From: Formicincola oecophyllae
Lineage (GTDB): Bacteria > Pseudomonadota > Alphaproteobacteria > Acetobacterales > Acetobacteraceae
Assembly: GCF_006542395.2 (NCBI RefSeq)
Contig: NZ_CP038231.1
Coordinates: forward strand, 1,612,001-1,676,000
Reading direction: 5' to 3'
Length of the DNA: 64,000 bases
In this document: piece after piece, positions 19,209 through 31,793 of the stretch
Numbering within the stretch: position 1 is the stretch's first letter
Layout: each line of letters starts with the position of its first letter
The notes under the pieces: model-generated
What the model was told of the DNA's origin: nothing
Databases searched by the model: none
The model's input: only the letters and a program-made list of their open reading frames with translations
Program-made: the position numbers and the translations under genes

Positions 19209-19771
19209 TGAACCTGCCCAACCTGCTGACCTTTTTCCGCATTGGCATCATCCCCCTTCTGGTGCTGCTCCTTTCGCTTGAGCCCGCCTGGTGTTCAGCC
19301 TTGGCGCTGGCCATCTACTTGGCTGCCTGCGTTACGGATTACCTTGATGGCTTCCTGGCGCGTGCCTACCACCAGCAGAGCGAGCTTGGGCGTATGCTTG
19401 ACCCCATCGCTGACAAGCTCCTGGTGGGGGCGCTGCTCATCATGCTGGCTGCCATCCACCGCTATGCTTATGGCGCGCTCTACGCCGCCATCATCATCAT
19501 GATGCGCGAAATCACCGTCAGCGGCCTGCGGGAATTCATGGCGGGGCGCAAAGTTATTCACGTCTCCCGCGCTGCTAAGTGGAAAACAGGGCTGCAAATG
19601 GTGGCGCTGGGCTTCCTGGTGGCTGGCGACCAAACGGCCACCTTGCTGGCGCCGCTCCATTTGGGCTGGATTCCTGCTGTTGGCATCGGCTCCGTTCTGC
19701 TGTGGCTTTCAGCTGCCCTGACGCTCTGGACGGGGTGGAGCTACCTGCGCGCCAGCGCTGACTACATGTGA
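19202..19771 (+). CDS. pgsA: CDP-diacylglycerol-glycerol-3-phosphate 3-phosphatidyltransferase
   Basis: Makes phosphatidylglycerophosphate, the first step to phosphatidylglycerol and cardiolipin, in the inner membrane. The CDP-alcohol phosphotransferase signature is complete: D-x2-D-G-x2-A-R in TDYLDGFLARA, then G-x3-D-x3-D in GRMLDPIADK. The 189 residues include about five hydrophobic helices, as usual. The start is at ATG 19202 or 19208; both overlap the uvrC end, suggesting an operon dipeptidase-uvrC-pgsA. Confidence 0.95.
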   Translation: MLMNLPNLLTFFRIGIIPLLVLLLSLEPAWCSALALAIYLAACVTDYLDGFLARAYHQQSELGRMLDPIADKLLVGALLIMLAAIHRYAYGALYAAIIIMMREITVSGLREFMAGRKVIHVSRAAKWKTGLQMVALGFLVAGDQTATLLAPLHLGWIPAVGIGSVLLWLSAALTLWTGWSYLRASADYM

Positions 19772-19968
19772 AGCCCACCCAAACGCCAGGCCGTGGGGTG
19801 GGCAGCCCCAGCCATGGTGCGGCAAGGCTTTGGCAAAGAATCCTGGCGCGGGCTTGACCACAGCGCTGAAAATCCCCATTGTGCGCCCAGCAATACCCGC
19901 GAGCGTAGCTGCGCGGTGTCATGGCGCCTGCGCGCCCTGCCAGGCGAACCCTGTGCCTCGAGGATATT

Positions 19969-20136
19969 ATGGCCAAGACCAACGTTATTCAGATCCGTCT
20001 CGTCTCATCAGCCGACACCGGTTATTTCTACGTCACGCGCAAGAACGCCCGTTCAGCCACAGGCAAGCTGGAACTGCGCAAGTACGACCCTGTGGTGCGC
20101 AAGCATGTTGTGTTCCGCGAAGCCAAAATCAAATAA
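19969..20136 (+). CDS. rpmG: 50S ribosomal protein L33
   Basis: A 55-residue ribosomal protein starting [18 protein letters not shown] with the conserved YVTRKNAR and [12 protein letters not shown] segments. It lacks the CxxC zinc knuckles of the alternative L33 form. GAGG lies six bases before the ATG at 19969; the frame runs further upstream but has no L33 homology there. A strong terminator follows, so it is a single-gene unit. Confidence 0.97.
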   Translation: MAKTNVIQIRLVSSADTGYFYVTRKNARSATGKLELRKYDPVVRKHVVFREAKIK

Positions 20137-20192
20137 GGCTTCACGCCACGCCCCTGGCGCCATGCGCTGGGGACCAGGCAAGCAAAGCAAGC

Positions 20193-20217
20193 AAAAGCGC
20201 CTTTCGGGGCGCTTTTT
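20193..20217 (+). terminator. Rho-independent terminator of rpmG
   Basis: Stem AAAAGCGCC (20193-20201) against GGCGCTTTT with a short TTTCGG loop and six T in the second arm and tail. It lies 57 bases past the rpmG stop. Confidence 0.85.
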
Positions 20218-20307
20218 TCATGTTCTTTTTCATAGTTTTTTTCAGAACCCCAACCCCCTCAAGCACACGCTGGGGTTGGGGCTTGGGAAGCAGTCAGGCC
20301 TGGTTAT

Positions 20308-20655
20308 TCAGAACAGCTTACCATCAGCGCCATAAGGGATGACAAGCTCATTGTCGTGGCCTGTGTTGAGCATGGCGCGGCTGCGCTCATCAAGCAGGTC
20401 CGGGTCCAGGCTGGCGGCACTCAGCCCGCGCACGCGGCGCTGCCAAATGCTTTGTTCCGACTGGGCGTCAAGCAAGGCCTGGTGGGCTTGCCCCTCGTAA
20501 CTTTGCTGTTTTTTGTAGGCTTCAAGCCCGCGTGCGCCCAGCAAAGCACTGTTGAAGAAATAAACCACCACCAACAGAAGCAGCACAGGCACGCACAGCG
20601 CCCAGAATTGTAAACGCCACCTGGTCACGGTTTCCTCCACCCTGCAGGCTGTCAC
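20308..20655 (-). CDS. ftsB: Septum formation initiator, FtsB/DivIC-like
   Basis: A 115-residue bitopic membrane protein. One transmembrane helix (LQFWALCVPVLLLLVVVYFF, about residues 15-34) follows a short cytoplasmic N-terminus; a periplasmic coiled-coil-like stretch (about 45-75) and the C-terminal motif LDPDLLDERSRAMLN follow. That motif and the position near eno fit the alphaproteobacterial divisome protein FtsB, which bridges FtsQ and FtsL. The starting codon could also be the GTG at residue 10. The symbol is given by family and context rather than by close sequence match. Confidence 0.85.
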   Translation of the reverse strand: MTACRVEETVTRWRLQFWALCVPVLLLLVVVYFFNSALLGARGLEAYKKQQSYEGQAHQALLDAQSEQSIWQRRVRGLSAASLDPDLLDERSRAMLNTGHDNELVIPYGADGKLF

Positions 20656-21200
20656 AGCCCCTCATATGTCCGCTGTCCGCACTCTGTCCGCTTGGAGGCT
20701 AGCTGGCAAGGGTGGTTTGTGGTGGGAAATACGGCAGGCGCCACCCCGACCCCCCACCAAGCAAGTTAGCTGCTGGCTGTGCTAGCCCTCTCTGCACCTG
20801 GCCAGCAGGCGCTTTAGGGGTGCTTTGCCGCGCTAGGGCCAGAACGCCAGCCTGGCATAGTGCACACTGTCCGGTGCCACGCAGTACTCAAAGGCCTGAT
20901 GGCGTTCCAGCTCCACCCCACACCCCAACCGCCCCTCCTCAGGGGGGAGGGCACAGGTGGCGTTGACTTGAACTGTGAAAAAACTGAAAAGACTGTGAAA
21001 AAAAGCGCTGCAGCACCGTAGCATGGGGCGTTCCCTACCATCCCTGCAGGGCGCACCAGGCAAGCAGGCTGGGCACAAGAAAACCCCCCACCCGTAAAGG
21101 CAGGGGGTTTTGCTGCAGGCTGCCAAGCGCGCAAAGCGCGCGCCTGGCGGCATCACATCACCCAAGCACCCTTAGAGGGGCGCAAGGCTGACGGCAGGGC
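20656..21200. other. Intergenic region between ftsB and eno
   Basis: About 545 bases with no firmly supported gene. It holds the eno terminator (21080-21111) and an AT-rich patch with two CTGTGAAAAAA copies near 20976-21003. On the minus strand the stretch 20833-20975 translates into protein-like text (NATCALPPEEG...FEYCVAPDSVHY...LAFWP) but has no credible start, so it may be a gene fragment or chance. The ftsB promoter presumably lies near 20660-20720. Confidence 0.5.
21080..21111 (-). terminator. Terminator downstream of eno
   Basis: AAAACCCCC pairs with GGGGGTTTT around a loop near 21090-21101. On the minus strand the hairpin ends in T4. It is about 90 bases past the eno stop; the A/T flanks are symmetric, so it may work in both directions. 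Confidence 0.7.
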
Positions 21201-23035
<1,835 letters not shown>

Positions 23036-23932
23036 TTACAGGCTCAGCCCTTCCTGGCAAAGGGCCATCTGGTTTTTGAAAGCAGGGGACTTCACCAGCT
23101 TGTCTAACGCCACAAGCGGCTCAAGTAGGTTGGGCAAGGCCGCCAGCGGCACCATCACTGGCCCGTCAGAAGGGGCGCTGGTGGGGTTTTCATGCGTTTC
23201 AAGGAAAAGGGCGCTGATGCCAGCAGCCACCGCAGCGCGCGCCAAGGGGGGCACGAACGAACGCTGGCCCATGGTCTCCGCCCCATGGCCTGGCTGCTGG
23301 ACGGAATGGGTGGCGTCATACATCACAGGCCAGCCGCTGGCCGCCATGATGGGCAGGGCGCGCATGTCGTTGACCAGCTGGCCATAGCCAAAGAACGTGC
23401 CGCGTTCGCACAGCATCACGCTTTGGTTGCCGGTGGAGGCCACCTTAGCTGCGGCGTGCTCCATGGCGCCTGGGGCAAGGAACTGGCCTTTCTTGATGTT
23501 GACAGCGCGCCCTGTAGCGCCCGCCGCCAGCAGCAGATCGGTCTGCCTGCACAGGAAGGCGGGTATTTGGAGAACGTCAGCTACCTGCCCAGCCAAAGCG
23601 CATTGCTGGACGTCATGGACATCCGTCAGCACAGGCAGGGAGAGGCTCTCGCGCACCTCAGCCAGGATCTCCAGCCCCTTCTCAATGCCCACGCCGCGCT
23701 GGCTGGCCAGGGACGTGCGGTTGGCCTTGTCGAAGCTGCTTTTGAACACAAGGCCAAGGCCGAGCTTGCCGCACAGCTCTTTGAGGGCTTCGGCCATCTC
23801 CAGGCTGTGGGCGCGCGATTCGATCTGGCAAGGGCCAGCCACTAGGATGAAGGGCCTGTCCTGGCTGACAGCGAGCGCGGCAGCCCCCGTGCCAAGGGTG
23901 ACGGTGCGGGAGGTGGAAGCTTGGTTGGCCAT
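23036..23932 (-). CDS. kdsA: 3-deoxy-8-phosphooctulonate synthase
   Basis: Condenses phosphoenolpyruvate and arabinose-5-phosphate to KDO-8-phosphate for lipopolysaccharide inner core. 298 residues. Visible motifs: LVAGPCQIES, FKSSFDKANRTS, VLTDVHD, LQIPAFLCRQTDLL, NIKKGQFLAP, and YDATHSVQQPG. The cysteine in AGPCQIES is the position that is cysteine in metal-dependent KDO8P synthases (as in Aquifex) and asparagine in the metal-independent E. coli type, so this is probably the metal-dependent class. It lies 59 bases downstream of pyrG on the same strand, probably in one transcript. Confidence 0.96.
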   Translation of the reverse strand: MANQASTSRTVTLGTGAAALAVSQDRPFILVAGPCQIESRAHSLEMAEALKELCGKLGLGLVFKSSFDKANRTSLASQRGVGIEKGLEILAEVRESLSLPVLTDVHDVQQCALAGQVADVLQIPAFLCRQTDLLLAAGATGRAVNIKKGQFLAPGAMEHAAAKVASTGNQSVMLCERGTFFGYGQLVNDMRALPIMAASGWPVMYDATHSVQQPGHGAETMGQRSFVPPLARAAVAAGISALFLETHENPTSAPSDGPVMVPLAALPNLLEPLVALDKLVKSPAFKNQMALCQEGLSL

Positions 23933-23991
23933 GATTCATCCTTTCCTAACCCGTCAAAGGGGCCTGCCAGGCCCCCTGGCGCCTGGCAACT

Positions 23992-25836
<1,845 letters not shown>

Positions 25837-25853
25837 TTATAGGTGGGCGGCGT

Positions 25854-26219
25854 TCAGCGCGCAGGCTGGGCTGGTTGCGGCGCCTGGGGAGCTGGCGCAG
25901 GCTGCGTAGCGCCCTTGCCCGTGCCAGGCTGGCTTGCTGCTTGGGTCAAGCTTTTGGTGGAGAGGATGTCATGCCCACCCCCGCCAGCAGCGCCTTTATC
26001 CATGATACCAAGCCCCAGGCACAGCACCATGAACAGCCCCGCCAAGACGGCGGTGGAGTGGGTGAGGAGGTTAGTGGTGCCGCGCCCCGTCATAAAGGAG
26101 CCAGCGCCACCGCCACCACCCATGCCGCCAAGACCGCCACCCTCGCTGCGCTGCAGCAGGATGACCCCGATGAGGGCCAGTGAGACGATCATCGTCAGGA
26201 TGAGCAGGAATGTGGTCAT
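25854..26219 (-). CDS. secG: Preprotein translocase subunit SecG
   Basis: A small inner-membrane SecYEG subunit of 121 residues. Two hydrophobic helices (about 3-23 and 54-74) flank a glycine-rich loop; ILLQRSEGGGLG is the family's signature. The C-terminal tail is Pro/Ala/Gln-rich, as often in alphaproteobacteria. It follows tpiA on the same strand after 126 bases, an arrangement seen in many bacteria. Confidence 0.93.
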   Translation of the reverse strand: MTTFLLILTMIVSLALIGVILLQRSEGGGLGGMGGGGGAGSFMTGRGTTNLLTHSTAVLAGLFMVLCLGLGIMDKGAAGGGGHDILSTKSLTQAASQPGTGKGATQPAPAPQAPQPAQPAR

Positions 26220-26345
26220 GGATTAGCATGTTCCCTTAACTAGGCTGCCAAGCTGGCTGGCGGCCTGCGCGTTGGTGGGGGTGGGGCGTTTAGTTCAACA
26301 CAGGACCAGCCCAATCTGGACAGTCTGGCCCTGGCCAGCCTTGCT

Positions 26346-27203
26346 TCAGCTGCGCGCAGGGAAGGGCAGGTCAGCGGCCACTTTGACGATGCCCAGGAAG
26401 CTGGAGGCCTGTAGGCTGGCGCTGCCCACCAGGACACCCGCCAAATCGGGGATGGAAAGGATGGAGGGCGCCAGCGCCGCCGTCACCGACCCGCCATAAA
26501 GCAAGGGGATGGTCTGGCCGTCTGCCGTCAGGTGCATGGGCAGCAAGGCCGAAATCAGCTTGAGCTTATGGCACAGCTCCCGCCGGGAGGGCATGACGCC
26601 ACTGCCAATGGCCCAGACAGGCTCATAAGCGATCATGCCCCTGAAGTCGCGCGTCAGCGAACCTTCAATTTGGCTGGCCAGGACGCTGGCTGCGCGGCCT
26701 TCGTTGCGTTCAGTCAAATGTTCGCCAATGCAGACGATGGGCACCAGGCCAGCCGCCGTGGCAGCCTTAACCTTCTGGCGGACGATGGCGTCCGTCTCAT
26801 GGTGGTTTTGGCGGCGCTCGGAATGACCTAAAATAACGTACTTCACACCAAGGCCAGCCAGCATCTGCGCTGAGATGTCGCCTGTGAACGGGCCTGAGGG
26901 GGCAGGGTAGCAATCCTGCGCGCCAAGCGCCAAGCGATCCTCAGGCAGGTCAGCGTGCTCCAGGATTTCATGGACGCCGTAAAGCTGCGTGAAGGAGGGG
27001 CACACCACCGTTTGGACGGGGATGGGCCCCATAGCGCGCAGCCCATCAGCAATACCTGTGGCCAGCTTCATGCCCTGCTGGTGTTCCAGCTGCATTTTCC
27101 AGTTGCCGACAACGTAGCGCACAGGCCCTGGCGCCTTCTGGGCGGTAGCCTGGCCGGCCTGGTCTTGGTGGTCTGGTGAGATGGTGGTGGGGGCTTTGCT
27201 CAT
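26346..27203 (-). CDS. tpiA: Triosephosphate isomerase
   Basis: Interconverts dihydroxyacetone phosphate and glyceraldehyde-3-phosphate. Active-site residues: Asn/Lys in VVGNWKM, His in VILGHSERR, Glu in AYEPVWAIGSG, and the phosphate loop LLYGGSVTAA. About 285 residues from ATG 27203. This start has GGAGGA ten bases upstream; it leaves a 30-residue N-terminal extension (Ala/Gln/Thr-rich) before the barrel, longer than usual. Divergent from the PpiD-like gene. Confidence 0.95.
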   Translation of the reverse strand: MSKAPTTISPDHQDQAGQATAQKAPGPVRYVVGNWKMQLEHQQGMKLATGIADGLRAMGPIPVQTVVCPSFTQLYGVHEILEHADLPEDRLALGAQDCYPAPSGPFTGDISAQMLAGLGVKYVILGHSERRQNHHETDAIVRQKVKAATAAGLVPIVCIGEHLTERNEGRAASVLASQIEGSLTRDFRGMIAYEPVWAIGSGVMPSRRELCHKLKLISALLPMHLTADGQTIPLLYGGSVTAALAPSILSIPDLAGVLVGSASLQASSFLGIVKVAADLPFPARS

Positions 27204-27437
27204 GGCGTTTCCGTCCTCCCGGGGTGTCGGCTTTGGGTGCTGGTCAATCAGCAAGGCTGTCGGTATGCTGGGCGGACTTTAACCCGCTTTGCCCACCATG
27301 GCCACTGCTTGCCTGAGAAGCCCTGTGGCATGGCAAGGGCAGCCTTGCCTGCCGCACAAAGCCCCCAGGGCGTTGGGCAGGGGCTGCCTGGGCGCGCCCT
27401 GTTCGCTTTGCTGCGAGGAAAGGTTGTTACTGCCGTC

Positions 27438-29417
27438 ATGATCACTGCCATGCGCCGTTTTTTCGTGGGGACATGGGCTGGCCGCCTTCTGGTTGGGGCA
27501 AGCTTCCTGGCATTCCTGGGCCTTGGCGGCACTTTTGTCGGCATGGGGGGTCTTGGCGGCGACATGGGCGCCCCTGACGCTGTCATCAAAGTGGGCAAGG
27601 CTGCCATTACAGCGCCAGAGCTTGGGCAGGCCATCGTCAGGCAGGTGAACTACATGCGCAACCAGGGCGCGCCCCTTTCCGCCCTGGGCGCGCCAGCCAT
27701 GCGGGTGCAGCTGGCTAACAGCGCGCTGCGCCAGCTCATCCTGGGGCTGGAAGTCAGGCGCGTGGCCAAAGGTGCTGGCTTCCTGCTGGGCGACGGTGCC
27801 ATCAGGGAGGCTGTCATGGCCATGCCTGAATTCAAAGGGGCTGATGGCCGCTTCGACCCGGCCCGCATGAACGCTTTGCTGGAGCGCAGCCACCTTTCCC
27901 ACGCTGACTTGGTGAAGGAAACCAGTACAGCTATGCTCATGGGCAGCATCATGGCTGGCATGGAGGACAGCGCCACATTGCCTGAAAGCCTGGTGGCGCC
28001 CGTCCTACGCCATTACGGCCTGCGCGTTGTGGTGGAGCTTGCCCGCCTACCCCAACAGGCCCCAGCTTCCGTGCCAGCCCCTGCTGAAGGGGAGCTGGAG
28101 CGCCTCTACGATAACCACAAGGACGATTTCAGGCGCCCTGAATACCGCCATGCCCGCATCGTCATCATGACCAAGGAAACGGTGGGCAAAACCATCACCG
28201 TTCCTGAAAAAACCCTCCGCGCTATTTATGATGAGCGCAAGCGTGATTACAACGTGCCCACCACGCGTTCGCTGGCGCTGGTCAATTTCCCAGCCAGCGA
28301 TGGGCAGGCGGCCAACGACCTGGCGCGGGCCTGGCGCGCCAAGTCTGCAACCAGCGCGGCCCTCAACGGCGCCGGGCTTGAAGGGTTCGCCCGCCCTTAC
28401 AAAGGTGCGGTCCCCGTAGTGCTTGATGATGCCCGCCAGGAGGACTTGCCAGACGCCCAGCTGGCCCAGCAGCTGTTCAAGGCACCTGTGGGGCAGGTGG
28501 TTGGCCCTGTGAAGACCGCCGCTGGGTGGTCTGTGTTCCGCGCCAGCCATGCAGCACCCCCCCATGTGGTGACCTTTGAGCAAGCGCGCCCCAAAATTCT
28601 TGATGAGGTGCGCACAGCCCAGGCTGAACCCGCTTTGCGTGAGCACGTGGCCGCTTTGCAGGAGGCTGTCGCCTCCTCAACAGCGCTTGACAAAGTGCCA
28701 GCGGATATCGGCGCTGTTGCAGCCTCTGGCGAGATTGACCATGAAGGCCGCATGGAGGACGGGCACATAGCCCCTCTGCCTGGTTCAGCCGCGCTGCGCC
28801 GCGCCATAGTGCGGCAGATCTTCAGCCAGGGCCCTGGCCAGCCGCCAGCGGTCATCATCACCCCTGGGGGGGAGGCCTTCGCTGTTTTGGTGGACGCCAC
28901 CACGCCAAGCGCGCCGCGCAGCTTCGAACAGGCGCGCCCTGCCGTTCTGGAAGCCTGGCAGCGCCAAGGCCAGCGCCACGCCCAGAATGAGCGCGCCACC
29001 GCCCTTTACCTGCTGGCGCGCCAAGGGCGCCTGCGCCAGGGCGCTTCCACCATGCCCGCTAGCGTGGGCACGTACAAGGCAGGGGTCGTCTTCTCGCGCT
29101 TGGCCAGGCCCCCTTACCCCGCCAGGGTAGTGGAAGCCGCCATGGCGCTGCCTGTGGGTCATGCCACCATGATTGAGGATGACGGCGCCTATTGGGTGCT
29201 GCGCGCTACCGCCAGGCCGGCCATGGAAGCTGTGGATGAGGAGGCTTTGCGTGCGCGCCTAGTAGCGCGCCTTAATGCGGGCCTTCATGAGGATTTGCTG
29301 GAGACACTGGGCCTGGGCTACACACGGGAGAAACCGCCTACCCACTTCAACCCGGCGCTGTTTGCCAGCACAAGCCGCGCTGCCCTGGGCCAGGCTGGCC
29401 TGCCGCCAGCGCCTTGA
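27438..29417 (+). CDS. PpiD-like periplasmic peptidyl-prolyl isomerase/chaperone
   Basis: A 659-residue membrane-anchored SurA/PpiD-type protein. A single N-terminal transmembrane helix (LLVGASFLAFLGLGGTFVG, about residues 15-33) anchors a periplasmic part. The SurA-N chaperone region follows (VIKVGKAAITAPELGQAIVRQ ... ALRQLILGLEVRRVAKGAGF), then a parvulin-like domain (PVGQVVGPVKTAAGWSVFRA) and a second degenerate one near the C-terminus (LPVGHATMIEDDGAYWVLRA). PpiD works at the Sec exit on nascent envelope proteins, which suits its position beside secG. Start at ATG 27438; GAGGAAAGG lies 14 bases upstream, so ATG 27450 is also possible. Confidence 0.87.
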   Translation: MITAMRRFFVGTWAGRLLVGASFLAFLGLGGTFVGMGGLGGDMGAPDAVIKVGKAAITAPELGQAIVRQVNYMRNQGAPLSALGAPAMRVQLANSALRQLILGLEVRRVAKGAGFLLGDGAIREAVMAMPEFKGADGRFDPARMNALLERSHLSHADLVKETSTAMLMGSIMAGMEDSATLPESLVAPVLRHYGLRVVVELARLPQQAPASVPAPAEGELERLYDNHKDDFRRPEYRHARIVIMTKETVGKTITVPEKTLRAIYDERKRDYNVPTTRSLALVNFPASDGQAANDLARAWRAKSATSAALNGAGLEGFARPYKGAVPVVLDDARQEDLPDAQLAQQLFKAPVGQVVGPVKTAAGWSVFRASHAAPPHVVTFEQARPKILDEVRTAQAEPALREHVAALQEAVASSTALDKVPADIGAVAASGEIDHEGRMEDGHIAPLPGSAALRRAIVRQIFSQGPGQPPAVIITPGGEAFAVLVDATTPSAPRSFEQARPAVLEAWQRQGQRHAQNERATALYLLARQGRLRQGASTMPASVGTYKAGVVFSRLARPPYPARVVEAAMALPVGHATMIEDDGAYWVLRATARPAMEAVDEEALRARLVARLNAGLHEDLLETLGLGYTREKPPTHFNPALFASTSRAALGQAGLPPAP

Positions 29418-29643
29418 TCCACTGGCTCCACCGCTAGGGGCGCCCTATGCTGGGCCTTCGCATAGGGGTGGTGGCCAAAAATGCCTTGGGGTGGCCGCCA
29501 AAACGCCCCCTCAAGGTAGATCCCCAAACCCATATGACGTGGGAGCCACGCCAGGGCGGCCGCACCTCAGTTACCCTTCCTAGCCTCTTGAAGCTCCGCC
29601 ACCTTTCATCACTTTTCATCACGTCCCCCTTTATTATGAGATC

Positions 29644-31158
29644 ATGAGCAAAATCCTCTACCGCACACGTTCTGCCGACCTGCTGACGCCGCTGGCAGTT
29701 TTCATGCGCCTGTCAGCTTTGGCCACGCGGAAAGGGCAAGGCGCGCACCGCATTTTCCTGGAAAGCGTTGAAGGCGGGGCTGCCAGGGGCCGCTACTCCA
29801 TCATCGCGCTGATGCCTGACGTCATCTGGCGCTGCCAGGACGGCGTGGCAACGCGCAACGGCAAGGTCCAGGCGGAGCCCCCCCTGGACGCGCTGCGCGC
29901 CCTGATCGCTGAAAGCCAGATGGACCTTCCTGAAGCCATGCCGGCCGTGGTGGGTGGGCTGTGCGGTGTTCTAGGTTACGACATGGTGCGGCAGATGGAA
30001 CGCCTGCCCCCCTCCCCCCCTGATGATGTCGGGCTGGCTGAGGCCATCATGGTGCGGCCGCGGCTTTTCGCCGTCATCGACACCGTGCGTGATGAGCTGA
30101 CCTTGGCTGTGCCTGTGCGCGCCCCCCAGCCTGGCGCCCCTGAACATGCTGGGGAGGAGGCAGCCGCAGCGCTACTTGATGAGGCGGAGGCCGCTTTGGA
30201 CGGCCCCTTCAACGCCAGCGCCTTGGCTGAAAGCCTGCCCCCTGGCAGCACGCTGGCCCACCCTGAGGCTAACATGACCAAGGGGCGCTTTTTGGAAGGC
30301 GTTGCCAAAGCTCAGGCGCACATCGCTGCTGGCGATGCTTTCCAGATCGTGCTGAGCCAGCGCTTCCAAGCGCCCTTCCCCCTCTCCCCCCTGGCGCTTT
30401 ATCGCAGCTTGCGGCGCATCAACCCTTCGCCGTTCATGTTCTTGATGGATTTAGGCGATTACACCCTTGTAGGGGCCTCGCCAGAGATCCTGGTGCGCCT
30501 GAAGGAGGGGGAGGTGACCGTACGCCCCCTAGCCGGCACCAGGCGGCGCGGCGCCACCAAGGCGGAGGATGAAGCCTTGGAGCGCGAACTCCTAGCGGAC
30601 GCCAAAGAACGTTCAGAGCATTTGATGCTACTTGACCTGGGCCGCAACGATGTTGGCCGCGTGTCCCGTCCCGGCACAGTGCGCGTGCCTGAAAGCTTCG
30701 CTGTGGAACGCTACAGCCACGTCATGCACATCACCTCCATGGTAACGGGGCAGGTGCGAGGGGATGTCGGCCCAGTGGAGGCGCTGAGCGCAGGCTTTCC
30801 CGCAGGCACGCTGACGGGCGCGCCCAAAATCCGCGCCATGGAGATCCTGTCAGCGCTGGAACCCACTAAGCGCGGCCCTTATGCGGGCTGTGTTGGCTGG
30901 TTTGGGGCTAATGGGGAGATGGACACCTGCATTGGCTTGCGCATGGCGGTGGTGAAGGACGGCACCATGTATGTTCAGGCAGGCGCTGGGATTGTCGCTG
31001 ATTCAAACCCTGAGGCCGAATATGAGGAAACGCGCGCCAAGGCCCGTGCCCTGTTCACAGCGGCTGAGCGCGCTGTGGCTATGGCGGCCAGCCTGGGCGG
31101 GGTGAAGGGCCACACCCAAAGGGGCGGGGCCGGGAAAAGCGAAGGGGCTGGGGCATGA
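29644..31158 (+). CDS. trpE: Anthranilate synthase component I
   Basis: Converts chorismate to anthranilate with ammonia supplied by TrpG. 504 residues. The N-terminal region has LES-x10-S (FLESVEGGAARGRYS), the tryptophan-binding motif, so feedback inhibition is expected. The chorismate-binding C-terminal domain has PSPFMFLMDLGDYTLVGASPE, LAGTRRRG, HLMLLDLGRNDVGR, SHVMHITS and GFPAGTLTGAPKIRAMEI. The 226-base gap upstream contains one inverted repeat, CCCTATGC/GCATAGGG (29443-29467), but no Trp-rich leader peptide that I can see. It overlaps trpG by ATGA. Confidence 0.97.
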   Translation: MSKILYRTRSADLLTPLAVFMRLSALATRKGQGAHRIFLESVEGGAARGRYSIIALMPDVIWRCQDGVATRNGKVQAEPPLDALRALIAESQMDLPEAMPAVVGGLCGVLGYDMVRQMERLPPSPPDDVGLAEAIMVRPRLFAVIDTVRDELTLAVPVRAPQPGAPEHAGEEAAAALLDEAEAALDGPFNASALAESLPPGSTLAHPEANMTKGRFLEGVAKAQAHIAAGDAFQIVLSQRFQAPFPLSPLALYRSLRRINPSPFMFLMDLGDYTLVGASPEILVRLKEGEVTVRPLAGTRRRGATKAEDEALERELLADAKERSEHLMLLDLGRNDVGRVSRPGTVRVPESFAVERYSHVMHITSMVTGQVRGDVGPVEALSAGFPAGTLTGAPKIRAMEILSALEPTKRGPYAGCVGWFGANGEMDTCIGLRMAVVKDGTMYVQAGAGIVADSNPEAEYEETRAKARALFTAAERAVAMAASLGGVKGHTQRGGAGKSEGAGA

Positions 31159-31793
31159 TTCTGCTCATCGACAATTACGACAGCTTCACGTTCAACATCG
31201 TCCATGGCTTCGCAGCCTTGGGGGCTCCATGCACCGTCAGGCGCAATGACAGCCTGAGCGTAGCTGAGGCCCTGGCTATGAAGCCAGATGGCATCGTGAT
31301 TTCGCCAGGCCCTGGCACCCCTGATGACGCCGGCATCTGCCTTGACCTCATCAAGGCCGCAGCAGGCCAGGTGCCGCTGCTGGGCATCTGCTTGGGGCAC
31401 CAGGCCATCGGCCAGGCCTTCGGGGCCAGGGTGGTGCGCGCGCCTGAACCCATGCATGGCAAGGTCAGCCCCATCAACCATGACGGCACGGGGGTTTTCA
31501 GCAATCTGCCCCAAAACGTGCCTATGACGCGTTACCACAGCTTGGTGGTGGCGCCTGAAAGCCTGCCAGCTACCCTCCTGCCCAACGCCCATACGAGCGA
31601 TGGCGTTTTGATGGGCGTGCGCCACCGCGACCACGCCATCCACGGCGTGCAGTTCCACCCTGAAAGCATCGCCTCTGAAGGCGGGCTGGCGCTGATGGCC
31701 AATTTCATGAGGCTGGCTGGCCTGCAGCCTAAATTCCTGCCTGCAGCTGGGCCTGCCCAGGCTGGGGCTCAGCTGGGCACAGCGCCAGCATGA
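31155..31793 (+). CDS. trpG: Anthranilate synthase component II, glutamine amidotransferase
   Basis: Supplies ammonia from glutamine to TrpE. 212 residues with LLIDNYDSFTFNIVHG, the oxyanion loop SPGPGTPDDAG, nucleophile GICLGHQAIG, MRYHSL-like MTRYHSLVV and the His-Glu pair VQFHPESIAS. The protein is not fused to TrpD or TrpE. Start and stop overlap trpE and trpD by four bases each, so the three are translationally coupled. It could also serve aminodeoxychorismate synthase as PabA; no second copy is in view. Confidence 0.96.
   Translation: MILLIDNYDSFTFNIVHGFAALGAPCTVRRNDSLSVAEALAMKPDGIVISPGPGTPDDAGICLDLIKAAAGQVPLLGICLGHQAIGQAFGARVVRAPEPMHGKVSPINHDGTGVFSNLPQNVPMTRYHSLVVAPESLPATLLPNAHTSDGVLMGVRHRDHAIHGVQFHPESIASEGGLALMANFMRLAGLQPKFLPAAGPAQAGAQLGTAPA

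Noticed and set aside
29418-29643. Trp leader peptide before trpE
   Set aside because: Short frames contain only isolated Trp codons and no terminator/antiterminator pair; the inverted repeat at 29443-29467 lacks a T run.
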